A program made the translations under genes and the position numbers. DNA of 64,000 nt from Burkholderiaceae bacterium (GTDB lineage: Bacteria > Pseudomonadota > Gammaproteobacteria > Burkholderiales > Burkholderiaceae_E): assembly GCA_016710525.1 (NCBI GenBank), contig JADJVQ010000008.1, forward strand, positions 62,001-126,000, in the 5' to 3' direction. Shown one piece after another: positions 7,414-16,870 of this stretch; the first letter of the stretch is position 1, and each line of letters opens with the position of its first letter. The notes under the pieces are model-generated. The model was not told where the DNA came from. It worked only from the letters and a program-made list of their open reading frames with translations, and searched no databases.

Positions 7414-10400
7414 CTACGGATTTCCTGAGACTGGCATCGCGGGCGTCGATGGCGCCGCGGCTGGCGCGCCGCCACGTTTGCGTCCGAAGCGGGCGAACAG
7501 CATCGGCAGCAGCACCAGCGTGAGCAGTGTGGAACTGAGCAGACCGCCCACCACCACGATCGCCAGCGGCCGCTGGATCTCGGAGCCCGGGCCCGACGCG
7601 AACAGCAGCGGCACCATGCCCAGTGCGGTGATGGCGGCCGTCATCAGCACCGGCCGCAATCGGCGCACCGAGCCGCGGCGCACGCATTGGTCAAGCGACA
7701 GGCCCTGGTCCAGCAGTTCGTTGAAGTGGCTGACCAGCACCACGCCGTTGAGCACCGCGATGCCCACCAGCGCGATGAAGCCAATCGAAGCGGGGACCGA
7801 CAGGTATTCCCCGCTGACCGCCAGCGCGACCACGCCCCCGACGGCGGCGAATGGCACGTTGGAGAACACCAGCAGGGCCTGGCGCACCGATCCGAAGGTC
7901 ATGGTCAGCAGCACGAAGATCATCGCCAGGGCCATCGGCACGACGATGGCCAGGCGCTGCGCGGCGCGCTGCTGGTTCTCGAACTGGCCGCCCCACTGCA
8001 GCCTCATGCCGGTGCCCAGAGGCACGGCCCGGGTGACGGCCGCACGCGCCTCGTCGACGAAGCCGACCAGATCGCGCCCGCTGACGCCGGCCTGGACGAT
8101 CGAGAATCGGCTGGCGTTTTCGTGGTCGATGCGCACCGGCCCTTCGATCTGCTCGAGCTGCGCCAGGCGCTCCAGCGGCCAGACAGCACCATCGGGTGCG
8201 GTGATCTGGAGGTTGGCGAACCGCTCGGGTGAATCGCGCAGATCGTCCAGGCCGCGCAGCATCACCGGAATCCGTCGGCCCGATTCGATCACCAGTCCGA
8301 CCGGCACGCCCTCGATCTGGGCGCGCAGGCGGTCCTGCAATGCGTCGACCGGCAGCCCCGCCTTGCCGGCGGCCGCCCGATCGAGGCGCACGCGCAGGTA
8401 GCGCAGACCCTCGCTGCGGGTGGTCAGCACATCCTGCGCACCAGGCACCGTGCGCAGCACGGCCGCGATCCGCTGCGCGGCCGCCTGGTTCTCGGCCAGG
8501 TCCGGGCCGAATACCTTGATCGCGAGGTCGCCCCGGGTGCCGGTCAGCATCTCGGAGACGCGCATCTCGATCGGCTGGGTGAATCCGTAAGACAGGCCGG
8601 CGAAGCGGGTCATCACCTGCCGGATCGACTCGGTGATCAGGGCCTTGTCGCCGCGCCACCGGTCGCGCGGCGCGAGCACCAGAAAGACGTCGGACTCATT
8701 CAGGCCCATCGGGTCCAGCCCAAGATCATCGGAACCGGCGCGGGCCACGATCGCGGTGATCTCGGGCACTTCGCGCATCAGCGCCTGCTGGACCCGGATG
8801 TCGGTCGCGGCGGACGCGTTCAGGCTGATCGAAGTCGACTTCTGCAGCTGCACGATCAGGCTGCCTTCGTCCAGTGTCGGCATGAAGCTGCGCCCGATCG
8901 TCGGGTAAAGCACCCCGGCAAGCGCGAGGCTGGCCAGTGCGCCCGCCGCCACCCAGCGCGGGTGGGCCAGCGCGGCCTCGAGTAGGCGGCGGTAACCCGC
9001 CTCCGAGCGACGCACGAGCCACGGATCGGCATGTTGACCCCGTCGCAGCATCAGCACCGACAAGGCCGGCACCAGCGTAAAGGCGAGCACCAGCGAGCCG
9101 GCCAGTGCATAGACGATCGACAAGGCCACCGGCGAGAACAGCTTGCCTTCCAGTCCCTCCAGCGTCAGCAGGGGCAGGAAGACGGTGCCGATGATGGCGA
9201 TGCCGGCAATCACCGGCCGTGCCACCTCGCGCACGGCCTGAGCGACGCATGCACGCCGGCTTCGCGCGTCGGCTGCGGGCTCGGCCAGGCGCGTCGAGGC
9301 ATGTTCGACCACCACCACGGCGGCGTCGACCAGCATGCCGATCGCGATCGCCAGGCCGCCCAGGCTCATCAGGTTGGCCGTCAGGCCCGTGATCTGCATC
9401 AGCACGAAGGCGGCGAGGATCGACAAGGGCAGGGTGACCGCCACGACCAGCGCGGCCCGCAGATCGCCCAGGAACAGCAGCAGCACGATGGCCACCAGAA
9501 CCACGGCTTCGCCCAGGGCCTTGATGACCGTGCCGACCGCCCGGTCGATCAGTTCGCTGCGGTCGTAGAACACGCGGATCTTCATGCCGGCCGGCAGCTT
9601 CGGTTCGATCTCGGCCAGCCGCGCACGCACGCCGCTGACCAGTTCGGCCGCATTGGCGCCGCGCAGGCCCAGGACCAGGCCCTGCACGGTCTCGCCCTGG
9701 CCGTCGGCGGTGACAGCGCCATAGCGGGTGGCGCTGGCCATCCGGACCAGGGCAAGGTCGCCGACGCGACTGACCATGCCCCGCTCCCCGGTCACCAGGA
9801 TGCCGCGCAGGTCGTCCAGGCTGCGCACGCTGCCCTCGACGCGGACCACCAGGGCGTCTTCGCCGTCGGTGATGCGCCCGGCGCCGTCGTTGCGGTTGTT
9901 GCGCTCCAGCGCCTGGCGAAGGCTGTCCAGGGTGACGCCACGCGCATTCAGGCGCTGCGGATCCGGCGCGACCTCGTAGGTGCGCACCTCGCCGCCCAGC
10001 GCATTGACATCGGCCACGCCCGGCAGCGTGCGCAGGGCGGGGCGGATCACCCAGTCGAGCACCGTGCGCCGCTCCTCCAGGCTGTGCTGCGCGCTTTCGA
10101 TCGTGAACATGAACATCTCGCCCAGCGGCGTGGTCACCGGGGCGAGCCCGCCGCTGGTGCCGGCCGGCAGGTCACGCATCACGCCGCCCAGGCGTTCGCT
10201 GACCTGCTGGCGCGCCCAGTAGACGTCGGTCCGATCGTCGAAATCGACCGTGATGTCGGCGATCGCGTACTTGGAGATCGAGCGCACCAGCCGCTTGTGC
10301 GGAATGCCGAGCATCTCGATCTCGATCGGGGTGGCAATGCGCTGCTCGACCTCCTCGGGGGTCATTCCGGGCGCCTTCAGGATGATCTTGACCTGCGTCG

Positions 10401-10530
10401 GCGACACATCCGGGAAGGCATCGATCGGCAGGCTGCGCCAGGCCTGTACGCCGCCTGCCGCCAGCAGCGCGGCCAGGGCGAACACCAGCAGCGGCTGGCG
10501 CAGCGACAGGTCGATCAGCCGGCCGATCAT
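7414..10530 (-). CDS. czcA: CusA/CzcA-family heavy-metal RND efflux pump
   Basis: Inner membrane proton-driven metal exporter, 1038 residues, the full family length. Two RND halves each have an N-terminal membrane helix, a large periplasmic pore/docking region and a helix bundle. The N-terminus MIGRLIDLSLRQPLLVFA is typical. The fourth helix reads IAIGMLVDAAVVVVEH: the later Asp and Glu of the metal/proton relay are present, but the first Asp of the LDFGxIVD motif found in Zn/Co/Cd pumps is not, so the metal is uncertain. It overlaps czcB by 4 bp and abuts czcC. Confidence 0.93.
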   Translation of the reverse strand: MIGRLIDLSLRQPLLVFALAALLAAGGVQAWRSLPIDAFPDVSPTQVKIILKAPGMTPEEVEQRIATPIEIEMLGIPHKRLVRSISKYAIADITVDFDDRTDVYWARQQVSERLGGVMRDLPAGTSGGLAPVTTPLGEMFMFTIESAQHSLEERRTVLDWVIRPALRTLPGVADVNALGGEVRTYEVAPDPQRLNARGVTLDSLRQALERNNRNDGAGRITDGEDALVVRVEGSVRSLDDLRGILVTGERGMVSRVGDLALVRMASATRYGAVTADGQGETVQGLVLGLRGANAAELVSGVRARLAEIEPKLPAGMKIRVFYDRSELIDRAVGTVIKALGEAVVLVAIVLLLFLGDLRAALVVAVTLPLSILAAFVLMQITGLTANLMSLGGLAIAIGMLVDAAVVVVEHASTRLAEPAADARSRRACVAQAVREVARPVIAGIAIIGTVFLPLLTLEGLEGKLFSPVALSIVYALAGSLVLAFTLVPALSVLMLRRGQHADPWLVRRSEAGYRRLLEAALAHPRWVAAGALASLALAGVLYPTIGRSFMPTLDEGSLIVQLQKSTSISLNASAATDIRVQQALMREVPEITAIVARAGSDDLGLDPMGLNESDVFLVLAPRDRWRGDKALITESIRQVMTRFAGLSYGFTQPIEMRVSEMLTGTRGDLAIKVFGPDLAENQAAAQRIAAVLRTVPGAQDVLTTRSEGLRYLRVRLDRAAAGKAGLPVDALQDRLRAQIEGVPVGLVIESGRRIPVMLRGLDDLRDSPERFANLQITAPDGAVWPLERLAQLEQIEGPVRIDHENASRFSIVQAGVSGRDLVGFVDEARAAVTRAVPLGTGMRLQWGGQFENQQRAAQRLAIVVPMALAMIFVLLTMTFGSVRQALLVFSNVPFAAVGGVVALAVSGEYLSVPASIGFIALVGIAVLNGVVLVSHFNELLDQGLSLDQCVRRGSVRRLRPVLMTAAITALGMVPLLFASGPGSEIQRPLAIVVVGGLLSSTLLTLVLLPMLFARFGRKRGGAPAAAPSTPAMPVSGNP

Positions 10531-11728
10531 GGTTGAGCCTCGCTGGCCAGGGCTTTCAGCCCGGGCACGCCGCTCACCACCACCCGATCGGTGGCGACGA
10601 GCGCCGCCTCGACCATCACCCCGTCATCATCGCGGCCGTGTTCGATGGCGCGCACGACTCGAAACGACTCGCCCTGGCCGGCAAAGACGACTGATCGACC
10701 CTGCAGCTGCGCCAGCGCGGCGGCCGGCACCCGCCATTGCGCCCGGGCGGGCAGCCGCAGGCGCACCTGGGCTTGCACAGTCTCGCCGGGCCGCACGCGA
10801 TCGGCGCCGGCGTCCAGCCGGGCTCGGATCGTCACGGTCTGGCCACTGTTGACCGCCGAGCCGATGGCGCTCACCCTGGCCTGCACGCCGCGCTGGGGCC
10901 ATTCGACCGGATCGCCGATCGCAATGGCGGCGGCGCGTTCCGGGGGCGCCTGCAGCTCGAGCCACACCTGCGAGCCGCGGGCGATTCGAAACAATGCGGT
11001 GGCCGCATCGACCCGCTGGCCGTTGGCGGCGCCCGCCTCGATGACAATGCCCGCCGTGGGTGCGACGATCGTCGCCTGCGCACGCAGTGCGGCGCCGGGC
11101 GCGGGTGCCTCGGGCATGCCGGCCAGGCGCAACTGCAGGCGCCGTTCGGCCAGCTGGGCATCGGCCTGCGCCAGGCTCGCCTGAGATGCACGCAAACGGA
11201 CCTGTGCGATCAGACCTTCGCCGAACAGACGCTGATCGCGTTCGAAGGTATCGCGGGCCAGTTCGCGCTGCGTGATCGCACTGGCCAGCGCGTGCTGCAG
11301 TTCGACGAGCTGCGGGCTGCTGATGCGGGCCAGCACCTGCCCCGCCTGCACCCGATCGCCGACCGCGACGCGCACGTCGGTCAGCAGGCCGGGCACGGCC
11401 GCGGCGATCACCTGCTGAAGCTCGGGCGGCACCACGACCACCCCGGGCAGGCTCAATCGGGGCGGCACCGCCGCGCTGATCGCCGCCAGGCGCACGCCCA
11501 GCGCGACCTGCTGGTCGCGCGACAAGCTCAGCGCATTGGCAGGGCTTGGCGAGGGCGCGGCCGCTGCGGGCAGCGCGGTGCCGGTGCCAGCCGCATTGGC
11601 GCCGGTGCCAGCCGCATTGGCGCCGGTGCCTTGGGCGACTGGGCGGCGGCCGGAGGCAGTCCTTGGGCGGCGAGCATCAGGGACGCTGTCGCGAACCCCG
11701 TCGCCCGAAGCCAGGCAAGCAGACTCAT
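10527..11728 (-). CDS. czcB: CzcB-type periplasmic adaptor protein, frameshifted near the N-terminus
   Basis: Membrane fusion protein linking the RND pump to the outer membrane channel. The body (10527 to about 11525) has the lipoyl/barrel-sandwich halves around a helical hairpin (VGDRVQAGQVLARI, then QATIVAPTAGIVIEAG). The proper start is the ATG at 11726-11728, preceded by a good GGAGA site, which opens a signal peptide (MSLLAWLRATGFATASLMLA). The signal frame and the body frame differ by one base; the switch lies around 11632-11645. A linker of two GTGANAA repeats from a 21-bp tandem repeat (11583-11630) joins them. A 1-bp sequencing error is the simplest explanation. Confidence 0.82.
11583..11630. 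repeat. 21-bp tandem repeat inside czcB
   Basis: Two full copies plus part of a third of a 21-bp unit (GGTGCCAGCCGCATTGGCGCC in phase). In the czcB frame it encodes a small Gly/Thr/Ala/Asn linker between the signal peptide and the adaptor domain. Confidence 0.75.
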
Positions 11729-11806
11729 GAAATCTCCTGAATCGATCACAGGCCGCACAGGCGGCGCAGGGGCCGGCCGCGCGATGGCGAACGGCCGACG
11801 GTCAGG

Positions 11807-12280
11807 TCAGGAGATGGGGGGGCCGTGGGGCAGGGGCGGCAGGCCGGGGTGCCCGGTTCCGCGGGGCGCCGCGGTGGCACGAACCCCGGTGAGCGCAAGC
11901 GCGTCCGCCGGGGCCGACAACAGCAGCTCGAAACAGGTGATCAGCAGCTCGGCGAAGGCGCCGTCGGCAGCGCCGGCCGGCAGACTGACCATGGTGTCTC
12001 GCGGCTGCGGCAATCCGGTGGCTACCCCGACCTCGGGGGCATCGGGCCCCTGGGGCGCTTGCCGCCAGGCATCCGGCGCCCGCTGCACACCGACTTCGAC
12101 AACGGCGCCCGCGAGCGGAACGGGCGTATGGACATGCCAGCCGCTCATTTGAGCGCTGCCGGCATGCGCGTGCACGAAGGGCCCGAGCACCTGGACCCAC
12201 ACCAGCAGCGCGATCACCAGGAATCGGTGCACAGCGCTCGAGGCACAGGTGGGTGGAGTCGGGTGGTGTCTCCGGAGCAT
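11807..12280 (-). CDS. Small exported histidine-containing protein upstream of czcBAC
   Basis: 157 residues, not assigned to a family with confidence. The N-terminus has an apparent signal or anchor (FLVIALLVWVQVLGPF, about 20-35) followed directly by FVHAHAG and WHVHTP, so several histidines would face the periplasm. The rest is proline- and alanine-rich and ends PLPHGPP. It lies 78 bp upstream of czcB and points the same way, so it probably leads the operon. Small His-containing periplasmic proteins in this position (CzcI-like, or DUF2946-like) accompany other metal efflux operons; that comparison is inference from position and composition. Confidence 0.55.
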   Translation of the reverse strand: MLRRHHPTPPTCASSAVHRFLVIALLVWVQVLGPFVHAHAGSAQMSGWHVHTPVPLAGAVVEVGVQRAPDAWRQAPQGPDAPEVGVATGLPQPRDTMVSLPAGAADGAFAELLITCFELLLSAPADALALTGVRATAAPRGTGHPGLPPLPHGPPIS

Positions 12281-12500
12281 TCCGGAATTCTACACTTCGC
12301 GCAGTGGCGCCCGATTCTGCGGCCCGCGCCAGAGACAGGCGGCGGGCGGCACGGCGGCCCCGCCCGGCGCCCGTGTCGAAGCTGGTACCGTAGCGGTCCG
12401 GCCGCCGGGGCGAGCGCCGCAGACGGCTTCCAGAGGCCGCGATGGCGCCCCCGCGGGGCGACCCGACACTGGCACACAAGACCAACACGGAGACCGACAC

Positions 12501-13544
12501 ATGTCCGACTATCCTCATTCCAAGCGCGCTTCGACGCGTTCCACCCGGTCGCTCGAGCCCGAGTCCGGACTGCGCCGCCGGCTGGTCCTGGGCGGATCCG
12601 CGGCCGCTGCCGCCTGGTCGGCGGCCCCGCTGGCAAGCGCCCAGGGCGCCTGGCCGAACAAGCCGATCCGCATGCTCGTCGGCTACACGCCGGGCGGATT
12701 CACCGACAACATGGCGCGCACCGTCGGCGAGCCGCTGGGCCGGGTGCTGGGCCAGCCGATGCTGTTCGACTACAAGCCGGGGGCCAACAGCCAGATCGCG
12801 GTCGACATGCTGGCCAAGTCCGCGCCCGACGGCTACACGCTGACCACGGTGATCGCGGCCCATTCGGCCAACCCGTCGCTTTATCCCAAGATGCCCTTCG
12901 ATGCGCAGCACGACATCGTGCCGGTGGCACTCACCGGCGTCGCGCCGCTGATCCTGGTCGCCAATGCGAGCTTCCCGCCCAACAACGTGGCGGAACTGGT
13001 GGCCTACGCGAAGGCTCGTCCGGGGCAGCTCAATTTCGGGTCCAGCGGCAAGGGAGCCGCCGCGCACCTCGCCATGGAAGCCTTCATGTCGGCGCACGGC
13101 CTGAAGATGCAGCATGTGCCCTACAAAGGCACCCAGCCGGCCCTGACCGACCTCATCGGCGGCCAGATCCAGCTGCTGTTCGACGTGCCGTTGTCGATGG
13201 TGCAGCATGTGAAGGCCGGCAAGATCAAGTCGTTCGGTGTGGCCAGCGAAAAACGCCTGCCCGGCTACCCGGACCTCAACACCTTCGCCGAAGGCGGCGT
13301 GCCCTTCATCGCCAACACCTGGTCGATGATCCTGGCACCGGCCAAGACGCCCAAGGAGATCGTCGCCCGCCTGAACGCCGAATCGAACAAGATCCTGGCC
13401 TCGGCCGCGGTGCGCGAAAAGCTCGAGAGTACCGGCGTCGTTCCGGGCTCCGGCAGCCCCGAAGACGCCGCGGCCTTCCTGGCCTCCGAAATCGCCCGCA
13501 ATGCGAAGGTGATCAAGGACGCGGGCGTGAAGCTGGACAACTGA
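12501..13544 (+). CDS. Bug/TctC-family tripartite transporter substrate-binding protein
   Basis: Periplasmic solute receptor of the Bug family, 347 residues from the ATG at 12501. The N-terminus has a twin-arginine-like run (RRRLVLGG) and a hydrophobic stretch ending PLASAQG. The mature part begins WPNKPIRMLVGYTPGG, the standard Bug ligand-loop signature, and continues with NSQIAVDMLAKSAPDGYTL and VPYKGTQPALTDLIGG. No TctA/TctB membrane genes are adjacent, as is common for this expanded family in Burkholderiales. The ligand is probably a carboxylate; the neighbouring acyl-CoA genes suggest an organic acid. Confidence 0.93.
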   Translation: MSDYPHSKRASTRSTRSLEPESGLRRRLVLGGSAAAAAWSAAPLASAQGAWPNKPIRMLVGYTPGGFTDNMARTVGEPLGRVLGQPMLFDYKPGANSQIAVDMLAKSAPDGYTLTTVIAAHSANPSLYPKMPFDAQHDIVPVALTGVAPLILVANASFPPNNVAELVAYAKARPGQLNFGSSGKGAAAHLAMEAFMSAHGLKMQHVPYKGTQPALTDLIGGQIQLLFDVPLSMVQHVKAGKIKSFGVASEKRLPGYPDLNTFAEGGVPFIANTWSMILAPAKTPKEIVARLNAESNKILASAAVREKLESTGVVPGSGSPEDAAAFLASEIARNAKVIKDAGVKLDN

Positions 13545-13565
13545 ACGGGTCCCGGGAGCCGCACC

Positions 13566-14264
13566 ATGATTTACCAGCACCGGCTGATCGTTGCGCGCAG
13601 CGGCCGCCTGGAGAAGCGCAACGAGGTATTCGAGCGCGAAATGCTGTCGGCGCTGGATGGCCATGGATCGGTTCTGATCGGCGCCTGGGAAGTGCTGATG
13701 GGGCCCGATGCGGGTTCCGCCGTCTACCAACTTCGCCAGTTCGACAGCCTGGCCGCCTGGGAGCAGCACCAGGAGCGGGTGCGCCTGGATCGCCAGCACA
13801 AGGGCCGCCAGGCCAATCTTTATCCGTCGCTCGATGCGGTCGACACCGCCATCGTGCGCATGGCCGAGCGTTCGCCGCAGATGGCTGCCACTTGGCCGTC
13901 AGTCGATGCCTTGCGAGATTCGCCGCGCGGCTTCTTCGAGCAGCGTTTCTTGCACCTGCGGCCCGATTCCGTGCAAGACCATCACGCGCTGTATTTCGAT
14001 GAGGTGCTGCCGGCTCTCGAGTGCGACGGCGTGACACTGGCCGGATTGTTCGACACCGTGATCGGGCCGGGGTCGATGAACGCCGGGTCCCATCGCAGCA
14101 TCGAGCTGCGCCGATTTGCCGACCTCGCCACCTGGCAGCGCTGGCGCGAAGCCCAGGACAACGACCCGGCCCTTCGACGCCTGGTGCGCGAGCGCTGGGC
14201 CCCCTTGACCGAGCGGGTCGACAGCCTGCTGCTGCGCCCGCTGCCCTACAGCCGGATGCGCTGA
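13566..14264 (+). CDS. NIPSNAP-family protein
   Basis: 232 residues with two dimeric alpha/beta-barrel repeats. The first begins with YQHRLIVARSGRLEKRNEVFE and the second with FLHLRPDSVQDHHALYFDEVL. Each contains a YQLRQFDSLAAWEQH- or ELRRFADLATWQRW-type strand-helix pair. NIPSNAP proteins accompany many catabolic gene clusters in Burkholderiales, but their biochemical role is not settled. It begins 21 bp after the Bug protein, so it is probably in the same transcript, and is convergent with the acyl-CoA dehydrogenase. Confidence 0.85.
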   Translation: MIYQHRLIVARSGRLEKRNEVFEREMLSALDGHGSVLIGAWEVLMGPDAGSAVYQLRQFDSLAAWEQHQERVRLDRQHKGRQANLYPSLDAVDTAIVRMAERSPQMAATWPSVDALRDSPRGFFEQRFLHLRPDSVQDHHALYFDEVLPALECDGVTLAGLFDTVIGPGSMNAGSHRSIELRRFADLATWQRWREAQDNDPALRRLVRERWAPLTERVDSLLLRPLPYSRMR

Positions 14265-14336
14265 ACGGGCGATCCGGTTCGGCGGCCGGCGCCCCGGCCA
14301 ACCGTTCCGGGGTGTTCAAACGTCGGGTGGCGCGAA

Positions 14337-15497
14337 TCAGAAAGACCTGGGCAACTGCAGCACGTGCTCGGCCACGTACGACAGGATCAGATTGGTCGAG
14401 ATCGGCGCAACCTGATACAAGCGGGTTTCACGGAACTTGCGCTCGACGTCGTATTCGCAGGCGAAGCCGAAGCCGCCGTGCGTCTGCAGGCAGGTGTTGG
14501 CCGCTTCGAACGACGCCTTGGCCGCCAGGTACTTGGCCATGTTGGCCTCGGCGCCGCAGGGCTTGGCCGCGTCGTACAGCTCGCAGGCCCGAAAGCGCAT
14601 CAGGTTGGCCGCTTCGATCTCGATGTAGTCGGCGGCGATCGGGAACTGCACGCCCTGGTTCTGGCCGATCGGGCGGCCGAACACCACGCGCTCGCTGGCG
14701 TACTTGCGCGCCTTGTCGATGAACCAGTAGCCGTCGCCGATGCACTCGGCGGCGATCAGCGTGCGCTCGGCGTTCAGGCCGTCGAGGATGTACTTGAAGC
14801 CCTTGCCCTCTTCGCCGATGAGGTTTTCGGCCGGGATCTCGAGGTTGTCCAGGAACAGCTCGTTGGTCTCGTGGTTGACCATGTTGGGGATCGGGCGGAC
14901 CTCCAGGCCCTTGCCGATCGCCTGCTTCAGGTCGACGATGAAGACCGACATGCCCTCGGACTTGCGCTTGACCTGATCGATGGGCGTGGTGCGGGCCAGC
15001 AGGATCATCAGGTCCGAGTGCTGGATGCGGGAAATCCAGACCTTCTGCCCGTTGACCACATAACGGTCGCCCTTGCGCTCGGCCACGGTCTTGATCTTGG
15101 TGGTGTCGGTGCCGGTGGTGGGCTCGGTCACGCCCATCGACTGCAGGCGCAGCCGGCCGCTGGCGATGTCCGGCAGGTAGCGCTGCTTCTGCTCGGCAGA
15201 GCCGTGGCGCAACAGCGTGCCCATGTTGTACATCTGGCCGTGGCAGGCGCCGGCATTGCCGCCGCAGCGGTTGATCTCTTCCATGATCACCGAGGCTTCC
15301 GACAGGCCCAGGCCCGAGCCGCCGTATTCCTGGGGAATCAGCGCGGCCAGCCAGCCTGCCTTGGTAAGCGCATCGACGCAGGCTTCCGGGTAGGCGCGGT
15401 CGTGATCGACCTTCTGCCAGTAGGCGGAGTCGAACTGGTTGCAGACGGCGCGTACGCCATCGCGGATGTCGGAATGCAGGGAGTCCAGGGGGGCCAT
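14337..15497 (-). CDS. Acyl-CoA dehydrogenase family protein
   Basis: FAD-dependent flavoprotein of the acyl-CoA dehydrogenase fold, 386 residues. Signatures are MGVTEPTTGTDTTKIKT in the flavin-contacting middle domain, WISRIQHSDL and the C-terminal QTHGGFGFACEYDVERKFRE. The usual active-site YEGT is replaced by LYQVAPIST, so the catalytic glutamate is not at its standard place. The base may lie elsewhere (as in isovaleryl-type enzymes) or the chemistry may differ. It is divergent from the CoA transferase 59 bp away, which suggests that one activates the acid and the other desaturates the CoA ester. Confidence 0.9.
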   Translation of the reverse strand: MAPLDSLHSDIRDGVRAVCNQFDSAYWQKVDHDRAYPEACVDALTKAGWLAALIPQEYGGSGLGLSEASVIMEEINRCGGNAGACHGQMYNMGTLLRHGSAEQKQRYLPDIASGRLRLQSMGVTEPTTGTDTTKIKTVAERKGDRYVVNGQKVWISRIQHSDLMILLARTTPIDQVKRKSEGMSVFIVDLKQAIGKGLEVRPIPNMVNHETNELFLDNLEIPAENLIGEEGKGFKYILDGLNAERTLIAAECIGDGYWFIDKARKYASERVVFGRPIGQNQGVQFPIAADYIEIEAANLMRFRACELYDAAKPCGAEANMAKYLAAKASFEAANTCLQTHGGFGFACEYDVERKFRETRLYQVAPISTNLILSYVAEHVLQLPRSF

Positions 15498-15556
15498 CGG
15501 ATGTGTATGCTTTGAGTGGATTGATGAATCCGGATTATCCGCGATCAGGAGACGTA

Positions 15557-16771
15557 TTGCTGGCTCTACATTCCATCCGTGTGCTCGACCTGACCAGGGT
15601 CGTCTCGGGCCCCTGGGCCACGCAGGCCCTGGCCGACATGGGCGCCGACGTGATCAAGATCGAACGGCCCGGCCAGGGCGACGACACGCGCCGCATCGGC
15701 CCGCCGGTGATGGGCGCCGACGGCCAGCCGACCGGCGAGGCGGCGTATTTTGTCGCCTGCAATCGCAACAAGCGTTCGGTCACGGTCGACATCGCCAGCG
15801 AAGCGGGCGCCGCGCTGGTGCGCGAACTGGCCTTGCAGTGCGACGTCGTGGTCGAAAATTACAAGGTCGGCAACCTCGAACGCTTCGGGCTGGACAGCCA
15901 ATCGCTGCGCGCGATCAATCCGCGCCTGGTCTATTGCTCGATCAACGGCTTCGGCCCCGACGGCCCGTACGCCCGTCTTCCCGCCTACGACTACGTGATC
16001 CAGGGCCTGACCGGCCTGATGAGCACCTGCGGGCGCGGTGACGACCAGCCCGGCGGCGAACCCATGCGCACCGCGGTGCCGCTCACCGACCAGGTGACCG
16101 GCCTGTACGCGGCGCTGTCCATCGTGGGGGCGCTGTTCAAACGCATGACCACCGGCGTGGGCGAGCACATCGACATGGCCATGATCGACTGCGCCACCGC
16201 CATCGTTTCGCCGCTGTCGGCGGCCTTGTTCCTCACCGGCCAGCAGGCGCCGCGCGTGGGCAACGACAACCCGATCGCCGCGCCGTCCGGACTGTTCCAG
16301 ACCCTGGATGGCAAGATGATCATCGCCTCGGGCAACGACGGCCAGTGGGCCGCCATCTGCAAGGCGCTGGGCATCGAACACCTGATCGACGATCCGCGGC
16401 TGAACTCGCCCACCGCGCGGGTCGAGCATCGTGAACTCTGCCATGGCTCGATCGACGCGGTCACGCGTCATCGTCATCGTGCCGACGTGATCGCTGCATT
16501 GAACAAGGCGGGCGTGCCCTGCGGCCCGATCAACGACATCGCGCAATTCTTCAGCGACCCCCAGGCCCAGCACAGGCAGATGGCGCGCAAGGTGGCGCAC
16601 CCGGCGGGGGTCGAACTGACCCTCACCCGCAGTCCGCTGGACCAGGCGCAGTCGCCCGCGCCGTATCGCGCGCCGCCGCAGCTCGGGCAGCATACGGACG
16701 AGGTGCTGACCGACGTGCTCGGCCTGTCGGCTCAGCGCATCGCAGCGCTGAGGGCGGCGCAGGTGGTGTAG
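15557..16771 (+). CDS. Family III (CaiB/BaiF) CoA transferase
   Basis: Transfers CoA from an acyl-CoA donor to a free acid; 404 residues. The N-terminus has RVLDLTRVVSGPWATQALADMGADVIKIE, a near-consensus CaiB start. PLTDQVTGLYAALSIVGAL contains the aspartate expected as the acyl-anhydride nucleophile, followed by GEHIDMAMIDC. I chose the TTG at 15557 because AGGAGA sits 5 bp ahead and the homologous region begins there. An ATG at 15524 in the same frame is an alternative. It is divergent from the acyl-CoA dehydrogenase. Confidence 0.92.
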   Translation: MLALHSIRVLDLTRVVSGPWATQALADMGADVIKIERPGQGDDTRRIGPPVMGADGQPTGEAAYFVACNRNKRSVTVDIASEAGAALVRELALQCDVVVENYKVGNLERFGLDSQSLRAINPRLVYCSINGFGPDGPYARLPAYDYVIQGLTGLMSTCGRGDDQPGGEPMRTAVPLTDQVTGLYAALSIVGALFKRMTTGVGEHIDMAMIDCATAIVSPLSAALFLTGQQAPRVGNDNPIAAPSGLFQTLDGKMIIASGNDGQWAAICKALGIEHLIDDPRLNSPTARVEHRELCHGSIDAVTRHRHRADVIAALNKAGVPCGPINDIAQFFSDPQAQHRQMARKVAHPAGVELTLTRSPLDQAQSPAPYRAPPQLGQHTDEVLTDVLGLSAQRIAALRAAQVV

Positions 16772-16870
16772 GGCAGGGCACTGAGCCAGGGGCCAAGGGC
16801 CGCGAGTCACGGGCCGCGAGCCGCGCGGCAACGATCGAAGCGGGCCTCGCGCCTGCTGTAGGAGGCGACG

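Noticed and set aside
12501..13544. Part of a complete TctABC transporter
   Set aside because: No TctA or TctB genes are near; the protein is a lone Bug-family receptor.
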